NCBI GenBank assembly: GCA_918026815.1
Contig: CAKJVC010000078.1
Span: forward strand, 1 to 60,394
Length of the DNA stretch: 60,394 nucleotides
Origin: Chalara sp. BL73
Lineage: Eukaryota; Ascomycota; Leotiomycetes; Helotiales
Direction of reading: 5' to 3'
Made by a program: the position numbers and the translations under genes. Under the pieces are notes generated by a model. That model saw nothing but the letters and a program-made list of their open reading frames with translations. It ran no database searches and was not told the origin of the DNA. Below are positions 10,564-24,883 of this stretch, piece after piece (positions within the stretch are counted from its first letter, which is position 1; each line of letters starts with the position of its first letter).

Positions 10564-11833
10564 TCAAATTTCCTGCTGGGTGTCCTGCAATGATCGTTGT
10601 TGATACCAAGCTCGACCAATCTTAGTGACCTCTCTAGACAGGATGGCTTTGTCGATCTGTCTTTCGTCAATTTCCGTCTTTTCCTCCTGTGCCACGTCAT
10701 TTGTCAGCCATTTGAGATATGCTGAGATAGCCTTCTTGTCCCGCGGAATCTTCATCTCATCCAGGTATGCCCATGCTTGCTCTAAACGCATTTCGTTGGT
10801 GACCGACCTGTATATCGTTAGCCATTCACTTAATCCGCCATTACTGGCATATTCGGGTTGCCAGGGATTGTTGAATGCATTGTCTAACGCCTAGACTCGC
10901 GAATACAAGGAAGAACAGCTGAACTTACTCTGCAAATAGCCTCGCCTTCTCCTTCTTATCTAACAATGAAATATTCTTCATATTGTTACCGATTCTCGGG
11001 CCAGTGGATACCGGCCCCTTCATCTTGAACCAAAACCTGCTATCTTCACAGAGCTCATTCGCAGGCTTCCAGACAATACCCTCTCCCATCCCAGAGACTC
11101 CAAAGGACTTCGCAAACGGGCATTCCTTCTCAACCGCATCAGCCAGCGGCTGCAGGCTTTCAAGGGAAGCAGCAATATCGTCCAGTGGAAGCTTATGACG
11201 GAATATCCCACCACGACAGATGTTATATATGCCAGAGGCTTCATCATGAATATCCTTGTACGGCTCGGTAGGCTGCCATTTCCCGTTGATGCAGAGACCA
11301 AAAATAACGAAGGCTTTCCGTGGTAAGCTGTTGATTGCTACTTTCTTTTGAATCCCGGGACCGATCCACTCCCCCGCGAGAATCAGAGGCATTTCTCTAC
11401 TAATCTCTGTTCGGGGGTTGAGTTGCTGGTATGCTGCGATAGATAGACGTTTTAGTCTTAGTATCTGCTCACGGAGAGGCAGCATTGATCTTGCCCATTC
11501 GTACATGTCGTTTTGTAAAGTAATGTTCTCGGTGTTCCGGGATTGGAGACGGATTGAATCATCATGATTGACCACAATATCTGTGTGCGTGCCGTGAAGC
11601 TTCACGGTTCCAATCAGTTCTAGCTCATTCGTAAGCAGTTTCTGATATTTGTTCCCTTGGTAGCTCAGACTCTGAATGAAATCTTTGGACTTTCCGCCAG
11701 TTTTGGGATATAGGGTTGTCAGGGTTTCTGTCGGCTTGGCATTTTCTGCGTCTCCTTCTATCGTTTCCACAAGGATCGCCTCGACGTTCATTGTTTTTGC
11801 CTCTACGTCCTCTGTAGCTACTTCAGCACCCAT
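10564..11833 (-). CDS. RNA ligase (Rnl2-like nucleotidyltransferase domain)
   Basis: Exons 11833-10929 and 10807-10564 give 382 residues; the intron 10928-10808 (121 bp) has GTAAGT and TACAG. The covalent-nucleotidyltransferase motifs appear in order. Motif I is VKLHGTHTD, with the adenylated Lys at about residue 78. A motif III-type segment is AGEWIGPGIQ (about 150), followed by FVIFGL. Motif IV is EGIVWK (about 254) and motif V is WFKMKG (about 270). This set fits the T4 Rnl2-type RNA ligase family, which adenylates itself with ATP and seals 3'-OH/5'-phosphate RNA ends. The about 110 residues after motif V are helical and charged and may be a C-terminal RNA-binding part. This protein differs from the large fungal tRNA ligase Trl1, which has kinase and phosphodiesterase domains. 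The N-terminal 40 residues are acidic and low-complexity, with no signal peptide, so a cytosolic or nuclear site is likely. The substrate is unknown. Confidence 0.82.
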
Positions 11834-13148
11834 TGTTTGAAAATAAGTATTATGGCAACGTTAGCTATCCTCAAAAATATTGTGCAATTTGAAGGCTGAT
11901 ATATATGAGTGCAAGGCGCAGTCTGTTGGGCTTAGCCTTGTGTTTGACTCACGCCGAGCTTGATGAATGATAGTCGAACCATGACTCAACTCCCGAAGTG
12001 CACTTACGACTGCCACATTCTTTGTACCTACTATCTTGAGAATCATAAAGTCTTTCCCTGAAGACAAAATGGAAAGCGCGATTCCTTCCAATCCCTATTC
12101 TGGTACAACCTGAGTCGCCCCTGAAATAGGTGGGCCATTTAAGCGAGCTATGTTATACAATCTTCGAAGAGTCACAAAACCTCTTACGGATGACCGTGTG
12201 TACTACTCCGAAAACTGAATTTGAGACATCGGTGCTTACTTCGTGCTTGTAGTGGTGCTTGTTACTACGGCTGAATGTTGATTATGCTTGGAAGGCAGGA
12301 ATGGCTACCAGACATTCGGATCCGTTTGCAGTGCTGAAGATCAAGCTCCGACCTATTGCGGTCTACGAAGACATATCATAAACCTCGTATTTCCCGGAGA
12401 AATTCTAGCCGTTACAAATATGGGTATGTGACTGTTGCAAAGTTCATCTGACCAGATCGAACCACGAAGTCTCGGCCCGTCAGCTAGGCTTGCCAATCTC
12501 AGTATGAAGAAAGCTGGTCACAGGCGTTTCCCAAGATTGGTCTCCTTACAAATGGCCTTATAGCTATCTTACTTTTTCTCCGAGGGCTTGCCTCTAATGA
12601 AGTCCACCCGCGCCGACATTTCTGGTCCATCATGAATATGAATCCGACTGGCTTAACCCTCATGACATTTCCACCACAACGCCTCTCAACGCTCAGGCCA
12701 CCGTTCGGGTCATCATTGTGCATCCCACAACCTCCTGTCCATACGCAGCACAATTAATCTCTCTACATTCCAGAGCTATGCGGGGAAGCGGGAAATCCAC
12801 GAGGCTGAAAGGAAGTGGCTGTCTTGGCCAGCAAGCGAACCTCTTATTGATATCCTCAGGGTAATAGAAGGGGTAAATTAGCCTTCGCATCCCCTTTACC
12901 TTTAACCTTTAAGCTTCTTAAGGGTCCTCTTTTTTTTTTCCCTCGTTTTCTATTAAAAGAGCTTGGTAAAAGATATGTGTATGTGTAACGGGTGAATGGT
13001 GGATATCACCTGTCATTCCTCCGAACACGCGCGTTTCTAGGGAGGTATAAGAAGGGAGTGGTTCCCTCCTACAGACGAAGCCGAGATTAAGAATTCAGAA
13101 AAAGTTCATCCTTGAATATCACAATTAGCATTCCTCAAGACCGACAAG
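11834..13148. other. Intergenic region, no supported gene
   Basis: About 1.3 kb between the divergently placed RNA ligase gene and the secreted-peptide gene. Minus-strand ORFs at 11861-12091, 12499-12753 and 12693-12890 show no motif. The last 200 bp hold the promoter and leader of the 13149 gene, including a TATA-like box at 13046. Confidence 0.45.
13046..13054 (+). promoter_or_regulatory. TATA-like box of the secreted-peptide gene
   Basis: TATAAGAAG lies 103 bp before the ATG at 13149, a usual distance for a fungal TATA element plus short leader. The same nine bases occur before the P450 gene at 15530. Confidence 0.35.
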
Positions 13149-13441
13149 ATGCAGATCAAATCACTTCTCATGACTGTGCTCTTCACAGGGTTGAGCTTCG
13201 CTCTTCCTTCTGGTACACCAAGTATCCACACTATATTAGCCACTTCCCTAACTTTTTTCCAGAACTCCTCGCAGATCGAGCAGTATGCACTGCCCCAAAC
13301 TGCACTGCTAAGTGTCCCGACGGATTTAAATACGACTGTTGCGTCATATATATAAGAGATCCATGCACCGATCATCAATTGCCAAAGTGCACTGGCCCTT
13401 TTGACTTCGAGTGCAAATGCAAATGCCCCAACTCCGAGTGA
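13149..13441 (+). CDS. Small cysteine-rich secreted protein (effector-like)
   Basis: Exons 13149-13212 and 13263-13441 give 80 residues; the 50-bp intron has GTACAC and a TTCCAG acceptor. The first 18-20 residues form a clean signal peptide (MQIKSLLMTVLFTGLSFA). The mature part of about 60 residues holds ten Cys: AVC, PNC, AKC, DCC, DPC, PKC, FEC, CKC and KC spacing, ending ECKCKCPNSE. Small size, secretion signal and an even number of dense Cys are the usual marks of fungal apoplastic effectors or antimicrobial-type peptides. No known family motif such as CFEM, hydrophobin or LysM is seen. A TATA-like box lies about 100 bp upstream. An ORF reading through the intron from 13112 exists but lacks a signal peptide, so the spliced model is better. 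The function is not known. Confidence 0.75.
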
Positions 13442-15654
13442 GTGTTCGAAGATTGAAAGAACTGATGCTCGGAGAGATTTTTGACGTGAAAATAGCATAC
13501 TCTACCTCTGCAACGTCCAATATATCCGCGATCCTTGCTCGCCGCTACCCAGTGCCGTTGCTGCTGTGTGATACTATTAGGCTGATGGGTGCGAAAGCAT
13601 ATGGAGAACAAGCCTCCATGCTATATGGCTGGCGTCATCTTGTTTGTTGTATCTTGTCTCGATGCTCTCTAGAGGTGTAGTGCCGAATGATACGTGTTGA
13701 ATCCAAGTGAAAGCAAGGCTTTTAGGAATCTGTCAGGAATGTTCTTTGAATTGCTCGGCAGAACCATCCTGTCCTCAACCTCTTTCTTTTCCTTTCTCAC
13801 GATATCCAATAGCAACCAGCCTTCATCAACACCCCTGTGCTCCCCGCTTTCCATGATAATAGTAGTATTGCCCTTAACATCCCATCCAGCCTTTCCAGTC
13901 TTTCTCAGCCCATCTTATGTGCTCCTCGTACAACTTTGTAGGTTGTATTTCCCGCAGCAATCAGTCATGTGGTCACTTGGTAAGTGTTATACGCGGATCC
14001 TGCAAAGATTGTTCCAAGAGCAGCGGCCTGTGGTCCCGCAACGGCGCTGTCGACCGATGTTCCAATCGCGATGACTATCTGTTCCATCTCTCTGACTCGC
14101 TGTTTTCGTAAAGTAAGCTGATGGTCAAGTGACGCTGCAGCCGCCTACCGACATCCAATCGGTTTCACGAGCTATCTGGACTTCGACTTGTCAAACGCTG
14201 TCTTGCGGAAAGAGCATAGTTCCAATACCTACGGAATGTTGATAGTAACAAACACAGTAAAAGTCATGTAACTATGATTATTTCCCTGGCTTGGTATTGC
14301 ACCCCTTGAGTTATTTCCGATAAATTTTGTTGCTTAATTTAGTTTATTCATTCCATGAGCCACTGATTCCATACTGGCGTTTATTCCCTATAAGTCAGGT
14401 TGTCTATGTTATCTCTTTCTGAGCTTCGAGGTCCAAATCAGCGATTTATGGAAGGGTAGTGCAGGAGTTATCTCAGAGCCTAGAGATTAAGAAGAGCCGA
14501 GAGTTCATTCTTCTGAGGATTGCCTGCTCTCATATTAAACCTCAAGCTAGTACATCTTCTAAAGGACTGTTGGGTCACGTGAGATTTGCACTTCTCAATG
14601 GCCCTAAGGGTGGAAGGATGGAAAGGCACACATCATTCAGATATTCTCTAATTATAAATGCTCTCGAAAATATAGCAATAAGACTATTTTTCGTGAAGGC
14701 ATGAAGATGCTATTTAGATCAAGATTTCTTTCATTAAGAGCTGGAATCTGTGATAGATATTGATGCATGTAGGTTCAACGGACTTTTCTTCGGGGGAGTT
14801 TGTTTCTCCGTTAAGTGGCACAGGATATAAGCAAAGCATCTTTTCTCAGCTGCTCAAGGCTCTTTTGGGGGCAGGTGCTATGACTTCAGTAGGCTTCATA
14901 ACTGGTTTTTTTTAGATCATCCTCAGTGTCATTTGGGGCGAAGTGTCAAGTGTTGATTGGATGAAGATAAGAGAAATCTCGAACTTACTTTACCTATAGT
15001 GTTTATTCCTTATAAGGTCCAGCTGCTTTGGAATCAGACTGATCAACACCTTCCAAACTCGGTACTTCTCTGCTAGCTGATGTTCTGCCAAGTCCAACGT
15101 TGACTGTAAGTAATTACGAAGTAATGCTGCAGTGCTGTTGAGGCTGAAAGGCTTATTTTTTCGTAAGTCCCATTTTCAAGCTGCTACAATGCCTGAGCTT
15201 TGATTTCATGTTCGTCAATTCCTTTTATTTTGGCGATGTTGCCTTGCGATTTGGCCATTGGTCAGCTCCTCACGTGATGACTCCTTCTCTACGCCGCTTG
15301 ACTATAGATGAGCCCCTCAGCTAAGACTCGTAAATTCCAATTTTTCTTACGGTGTCGAAAAGGAAGCCGGTACCGGATGGAGGCATGTAAGTCTGTATTG
15401 TCGGCATTATTAAGCGCCGAAATATTACAAAGTTGGTTTCGATGTTGGCTGTGACATCGCCAAACGGCGACAGGTCGTACCTTTTACAAATCTGCCTCAC
15501 CTATCGCAGATTTCAGGTGGGTTGAAAAGTATAAGAAGCCAGGTCTAATACTCATTTGATGTGCTCAGTTATGTATACTTTCTTCCTCGATCAACTTTTA
15601 GATATATACCTGCTCTCATTCCATTTCCTAGAGTGCCTATTCCAAAGCATAACC
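13442..15654. other. Intergenic region with a partial echo of the upstream peptide gene
   Basis: About 2.2 kb. At 13509-13537 one frame reads CNVQYIRDPC, close to CCVIYIRDPC of the preceding gene, but stops surround it. ORFs at 13694-14074 and 13917-14111 (the latter with several Cys) and 14459-14704 have no recognisable motif or splice structure. The last 130 bp hold the P450 promoter. Confidence 0.45.
15530..15538 (+). promoter_or_regulatory. TATA-like box of the P450 gene
   Basis: TATAAGAAG lies 125 bp before the ATG at 15655. It is identical to the element before the secreted-peptide gene. Confidence 0.3.
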
Positions 15655-17412
15655 ATGTTGAGCGTTACCTTCAACTACACCTCCTTCTTTTTCTCGGGAC
15701 TTATCTTATGGATTTTTTATGTAGCATATATTGTGCTCAGGAGAATCTACTTCAGTCCATTATCACACATTCCTGGTTCCAAGTTAGCGATTGCCTCCTT
15801 GTGGTATGAATGTTATTATGATGTCTTCAAACGCGGTCTATATTTCAAGAAGATACAAGAGATGCATAAGAGATACGGTATTGCTTAAAAATTACATGAT
15901 GAGGCATATGATACAACTACTGACTTCGGCAAGGCCCGATTATTCGTATCAATTCGCACGAGGCAGGTGAACTCCTACCAGATAGATCTTTAAATTCTTT
16001 TCACTCTAACCCCAAACAATACAGATTCATATCGATGACCCTGAGTATTATGATGAGCTTTATAACAATACAGAAAAGTGGGACAAATACCAGCCTTACA
16101 TGGACCAATTTGGACTTGCTGGTGCGCTTGTATCGACGGCTCCACATGACCTTCATCGCCTTCGACGCAAGCATCTCCAAAATTACTTCTCTAGACGGGC
16201 AGTAGTTGCTCTCGAGAGCTCAATCCTATCTAATCTCGAAATATTGTGTGATAAATTGAGTTATTACAAGCAAGAAGGAGATCCGATGGAGCTTCATCCG
16301 TATCTAGTGTGCTTCGCAGCAGATGTAGCAAGCGAATATACTTTCGGTGAGAGTTATAACTTACAGACAGAAGGAACTGGAGAAGAAAAGAAGAACTACT
16401 CAATTGGCTTCCGAGAGGCAGGAGAGGCGGTTCACACTCTGAAACAATGGCCTTTACTTGCGACTATATTTAAGCTAGATGAAAAGTGGGTTTCTATGTT
16501 GAGTCCAGCATTCAAGCTCCTCGTCAGTACCTCGAATGTATGTTCGCTCATCCCACTATCCATACCTTAATAAAGAATATTACTAAAGAAAGCAGATTGC
16601 AAAAAGAAAGGTATTCGATATTATCGCTGAAGAGACAGCTCAGCCGGGGAAAGGCAACTCGATGTTTCACGCATTGCTTCGGTCTGATCTGCCGCCACAT
16701 GAGAAATCTGCTGCACGACTCGCCAACGAAGGGCACCAAATCGTAGCTGCCGCGGGAGAGTCGACCGGTAGCACAATAGAGACGACACTGTACCACCTCG
16801 TTGATCAACCAGCCAAGCTTGCGCGTCTTCGCGGCGAGCTAGCTACAGTCTCGTCTTTCACTTGGTCAAACCTGGAACAGTTGCCCTACTTCAACGCAGT
16901 TGTCAAAGAAGGGCTGAGAATAAACAGTGGTATTGCGGGCCGTTTACCCCGATGCGCTCCGGATAGAGACACGTGGTACAATGATATATTGATTCCACGA
17001 GGAACACCAGTTAGCATGAGCGCTCCTGACGTGCACTACAATCACACTGTTTTTGAGAATCCCAGGTCCTTCATACCTGAAAGATGGCTACAAGATGCCA
17101 ATGACGGTGATAAGAAAGGTACCGGTCTCAACAGATTTTTAGTTCCTTTCTCCAAAGGCACTCGTCATTGTCTAGGCATGAAGTACGTATTTAACCCTCA
17201 GCTCTAGAGCCCAGTCATGAGCCAGTTCTAACAATTGTTGTGCGCTCCTTAGTCTCGCCTATGCCGAGATCTTTCTCGCGTTAGCTATCCTTGTCACACG
17301 TTTTGATTTTGAGCTTTATGAAACCACTATTGATGATGTTGAAATGAGGCATGATCTCACGATTTCGTACCCAGAGCTAGGATCGAAGCGTGTGCGTGTA
17401 TTTGTGAAATGA
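15655..17412 (+). CDS. Cytochrome P450 monooxygenase
   Basis: Five exons (15655-15877, 15934-15962, 16025-16537, 16596-17182, 17253-17412) give 503 residues, the normal length. An N-terminal membrane anchor (FFFSGLILWIFYVAYIVL) is followed by the Pro hinge region (SPLSHIPGSKL). The I-helix reads AAAGESTGST (about 306), the K-helix ExxR is KEGLR (about 360), the meander region includes FIPERW, and the heme loop is FSKGTRHCLG (about 438-448) with the axial Cys. The end (GMNLAYAEIFLALAILV) resembles trichodiene-oxygenase-like fungal P450s. It should sit on the ER membrane and take electrons from cytochrome P450 reductase. The short 29-nt exon 2 ends at GAG|GCAGGT, so intron 2 (15963-16024) appears to be GC-AG; the nearby GTGAAC donor breaks the frame. 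No cluster partners are adjacent, so the substrate is unknown. Confidence 0.87.
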
Positions 17413-17855
17413 GGATGAGAAGTATGATGTCGTGAAATATTAACTTGGTGGAGGTCACATAGGGAATGCTTTGATTCGGGTTCTGTGCTTTTATCTCATG
17501 CTCCAAAATTAACATAGCCATTACTGAAATTGAATCCTTGGAACGATATTTTAAATAATAAAAAACAGTGGGGATAATCTGAATTTCGGAAGGAGAAACC
17601 GTGCGAGGGATATGAGTAATCGCAAAAAGAATTCCCTCACGCAAGATCTGGCTCCAGATACTTCAGCAAATGACTCACGATCGACGCCTAATCTCGACTT
17701 GAGAGTGAGGACATAGTGGAATGGCTTCTTCCATTATACAAGAGGCTCTCGTAAAGACATATCCCAAATCCCTGCTAAGACCCAGAGCGATTCTACCAAC
17801 GCCGTATGCTCCATGCCCTTGACCGTTCAGTCATCAACACTCAAAGAGTGATGCT
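17413..17855. other. Short intergenic region between convergent genes
   Basis: About 440 bp separating the P450 and TMA7 3' ends. A minus-strand ORF (17357-17644) overlaps the P450 end and has no motif. No gene supported. Confidence 0.5.
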
Positions 17856-21282
<3,427 letters not shown>

Positions 21283-22051
21283 GGTATTGGGTGGCTAGAC
21301 CCAAGCGGAAGCCTAGTGGAGAATCAGATACTTGCCATACAGCAAATATATGGAATCAATGACTAATACACAATTCAACGATGTAGTTGAAAGAGCTATA
21401 CTACATCAATATCTGTGCAGCCTCGTTTTATTGTTCTGTGCTGGCATGTAAGTAAATATGTGTGTTTTCTCAGAAATTTTCTTATGAACAGCGTATATTG
21501 ACCTCAAGTCTTCTGGCAGTTTCCGCTGCTAGGCTGCTATTGAACCTTTTTGATTGTTTTCAAACACTGAAGAAACTACCAAGTGATAACAAAGTGCGTA
21601 TTCTTGCAATAGCATGCTATACTCTTGAAAGTCGATTTATAAATCGATTTATGAGACAATTGTGGAGACTCGCGTCTAATCGAGCATGCAGTAGATCTCT
21701 TGAAACATGCTAAGCGGGCCGTGTAGGCGATAGTATAGGTTTGATGTATCTACGGGTATATTTTTATTTTCACTTTTGGTTCACCGAGCATAAATCTGTT
21801 TACTCCGTTGTTAGACATTGTTCAGATTCGATCTGGAAACCATCAGAAAATTATGATACAACAGAAAAATGGCAATAGTCCCTCTAGTGACGGAGGACAG
21901 TATTTATCACCACAATCCAATTCCTTTTCTATCACAAATAAGGGTATCTCTAGCGCTTAATACCCATAGCCCAAATTGAAGCAAACAAAAAGAATCAACA
22001 TCAAAATCATCCGCCTTCTTCCATCATTTGATCCGACAAGCCTTCGACTCG
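21283..22051. other. Intergenic region between convergent genes, with palindromes
   Basis: About 770 bp. No supported gene; ORF 21462-21713 lacks motifs. It carries two perfect palindromes: ATAGCATGCTAT at 21609-21620 and TCGATTTATAAATCGA at 21632-21647. Confidence 0.5.
21609..21647. repeat. Two adjacent perfect palindromes
   Basis: A 12-bp palindrome (21609-21620) and a 16-bp palindrome (21632-21647) lie 11 bp apart in the tail-to-tail region between prp4 and the 22052 gene. They could form hairpins in RNA of either strand or be protein sites; chance cannot be excluded in AT-rich DNA. Confidence 0.5.
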
Positions 22052-22783
22052 TCACATGATGTTATATGCAACATATGGCATACTTGGAGTTCCACTAATC
22101 ATCCACCACGACGAGCATAGACATTGTCCTTCCTCCCTCTCTCTTTCTTCACGCGTCTCTCGCGCACGCCGCTCATAATACTCTTTCGACCAGCCACCAT
22201 TCCAGCCCCAGGTGTCGGTGGAATGGAGTTGCTTCTCATAAGTCTCGGCTCGAGGTTTCGCGACCATTTTGGGCTTTATCTGTGGTGCAGATTGAATGGG
22301 AGCAAAGTCTTGAATCGATGTTGTGCGCGAGATAGTCCTGGTCTTGGTAGAGAGAGCAATAGGCGAGTAAGCGGGTGGGAGCGGCGAGATGGGATCTGCT
22401 GTTGTTGGCGCCGGGTTGCTAGGAGAGAATAAGGAGTGAGAAGGTGGGGGACAGAGCCCGTTCAAGCGTTGTAACGTGTTCTCATGTTGAGAACAGTTTA
22501 TGGTCGTACGGGTCGGAATTGTGGAGAGCGAGTCTGTGGATGAGTCGATTGAGCTTCGGGCGGAGAAGTGCGATCGCTCTGCTGTGGCGGCGGAAGATGT
22601 GTTGGAGTCATTTGGATGGGAGAAAATGCGCTTCAGAGATAATGAGATGGCGCTAAAAGATTTGGGGAGGGAGTTTGTGGATGGTGAAGGAGAGGAGTTG
22701 GTGTTAGATGCTGTCTTCGAGAGTGGTGTGGTGGTAGGGTAGGTGGGGACGAAGGAAGGATGCTGTGCTGCAAAGACAGACAT
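22052..22783 (-). CDS. Ser/Pro-rich fungal protein of unknown function
   Basis: A single-exon ORF of 243 residues from an ATG at 22783. About the first 170 residues are Ser/Thr/Pro-rich and probably disordered, with PPAYSP and PLPPAY-type motifs that could bind WW or SH3 domains. Near residues 190-222 lies a compact element, WGWNGGWSKEYYERRARETR, followed by a charged helix. Such a W/Y-rich C-terminal block after a disordered region is common in uncharacterised Pezizomycotina proteins. The last 20 residues (CSSWWMISGTPSMPYVAYN) look less natural, and a terminal intron or a shorter end is possible. No signal peptide or membrane segment is seen. Confidence 0.6.
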   Translation of the reverse strand: MSVFAAQHPSFVPTYPTTTPLSKTASNTNSSPSPSTNSLPKSFSAISLSLKRIFSHPNDSNTSSAATAERSHFSARSSIDSSTDSLSTIPTRTTINCSQHENTLQRLNGLCPPPSHSLFSPSNPAPTTADPISPLPPAYSPIALSTKTRTISRTTSIQDFAPIQSAPQIKPKMVAKPRAETYEKQLHSTDTWGWNGGWSKEYYERRARETREEREREEGQCLCSSWWMISGTPSMPYVAYNIM

Positions 22784-23959
22784 GTTGTGGTCTGCTTCTC
22801 GAGTATCTTTTTATTGTGGGCTTTGGAAGGTTAAACTTGCGAACATTGATTTTATGATACAGGATAACGACCATGAGGATTCAGAGGCAATATAGAAAAG
22901 CTTGGGAGTATTGTACGATATGTATGTATATGTACATCACGTCAAATCTCTTGAGGTATCAACTTACTGGGATCTTAATTCGCCGTGATAAGTGCTGGCA
23001 TCTTTAAGCTGTGCAATACGATCTCTCACGTCAGAAGGCGATAGCCCATTTGCTGTTTCCGTCTCTTGGGAAACCAACGACTGCGCTATTCATACTCTAG
23101 CAAAGCGCATTTCAAATCTACGGGTGCGTTGCTCTGGCCACCTTTCTCTTCAACAAGATTATGGAGATAAAAGCTGCCAAATTAAGTCGGTCAGTAGCGT
23201 TTGAAGGGTTCCTCACGTACGAAACTGTCTTCTTTGTTAAGTACAGCATCAAACTAAGATTTGATGTGGCAGATCATTACCCCTGGCTGCCCGAGTGATT
23301 GGAAGCGAGATTGGCAAGCTGATGTCAGATCAACAGCTCAGCCGTGTTGACCTTTGAAACAGACAGCACATCAGCTAGATCTGACCAATGATAAATCTCA
23401 ACAAGAATAGAATATGATGCTTGTGCAGTCTGACTTAGCTACCAAATCAAATCATTGCTGTCAGGTCTCAGCCTCGATCTGAGAGGTGGGTGATGATTTA
23501 AGGTTCACTTGATTCTAGTAGGACAGCTTACTTCGAGACAAATCAATATTAGATGCTTTGAGCCTTTTTTACTTCCTTGTTCAAATTTTAACTGTAAAGA
23601 GAGTGCCGGGAACGAGAGCAGTGTCTCTTTCCGCCATTCCGAAAGTCGCCTTTTGTCGATCCATAGGTAACAAATTAAAAAAGATGTGGAGGCATGGGTA
23701 ATAGCCTATAATGCTTATAACAAAGTTGAGACTTTAGACTCACGTCCATTACGCTATAGATACATGCGTAACGAGCTTGACTCGATTAACAACCAAGACT
23801 AATTCCTACAGCCAATACCCTTCTCAGCCAAGTATTCCCTTTCGTAAATCATGACTTTGAGTTCATCAGCCCTGGCCATCTATTTCTCAGAAGGAATTTC
23901 CCGATATCTTTGTCCACTCTGCTACTTTCTTCCGCTACCACATGATGGAGCCATATGGG
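22784..23959. other. Intergenic region, no supported gene
   Basis: About 1.2 kb between the upstream side of the 22052 gene and the 3' end of the transporter gene. ORF 22992-23204 has no motif. Nothing further recognised. Confidence 0.5.
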
Positions 23960-24883
23960 TCAAACCTCGCCACCCCTCTTCTTTCTCTCACTGGCACCTT
24001 TGATAACAGTACTTAGGTCGACTACTGGTAATGAAAAGGGGAAATCCATTGCCGCCAACATGATAGCAAAAATCAGGTACCATCCAGCACAACAAGCAAA
24101 GAAGAAGCCAGCTCCGGTCCCGACCAGCAACCTATTTCCGATCCGCGTATTTCCTCCAGCCAGTTGCCAGAATGCTCCAGCAGCAAAGCCAAATCCCATT
24201 GTGGCGCCAATGAAGACCAACACAAAGAACAAATTGGTACGTAGAGAACAGACGAGGAAGACAAAAGAGAGCAAGCCCATCGAGAGTGCATAAAACCCTG
24301 AAAGTATAGAATTAGCATGAAATCACCATATACTGGCAATATAGCTTCAGCTTACCGAATCCTGCTAGAAATGGAGGAGTTGCTGTCTGCGTGTCATCCG
24401 TAGAATATGCGGAGATAGCTGCGTAATATGGTGTGTATGTTGCGGCGAAGGTTAAGAAGTGAGCACCATAGGATAGAAACACGACAGAAGGAAATGTATT
24501 GCCCAAAAGGAATTCTCCGACTCCACCAAGGATCATGAGAAGGCCACCAAAGAAATAGGTTGCTCCGCTGCGAATCTTTAGCGAGTAGTCTCTTTAGGCC
24601 CCTAATTTCAGCTTGGGAAGGTATAAGCTTACATGGTAGAGTTAGTTCCACTAGCTTCACGCCAGCCCATCAGTTCTATGGAAATGGGGGTAAGTGCAAT
24701 GAGAAAGCCTATGATAGCTACCGGCGTGGGATTGCCAAAGGTTTTGCGCAAGTCTCCTGACTCGATGCTTTTGGGAGAGAGGTAGAGCTTCTCGAACATC
24801 TCTGGAGTGATGGTGAAGCTTGTATTAGCCCTTCGAAGGCCACTCTCATCGTGATATTGTTCCTCACCCAATTTGGTAGACAT
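23960..24883 (-). CDS. GPR1/FUN34/YaaH family transporter (acetate/ammonium type)
   Basis: Exons 24883-24633, 24567-24356 and 24297-23960 give 266 residues. After a hydrophilic N-terminus, the signature FGNPTPVAIIGFLIAL appears at about residues 49-65, matching the family NPxPxGL motif at the first membrane helix. Five further hydrophobic segments follow: TYFFGGLLMILGGVGEF, VFLSYGAHFLTFAATY, MGLLSFVFLVCSLRTN, FVLVFIGATMGFGF and GWYLIFAIMLAA, making six helices in all. Yeast Ato proteins and Aspergillus AcpA of this family carry acetate and/or are linked to ammonium export at the plasma membrane. The introns (65 and 58 bp) have GTAAGC donors and CAG acceptors. Neighbours do not reveal the substrate; regulation by carbon source is typical of the family but is not visible here. 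Confidence 0.88.

Noticed and set aside
13694..14111. 126-codon ORF and a Cys-bearing 64-codon ORF
   Set aside because: No clean signal peptide in the second, no splice sites tying them together, and no motif.
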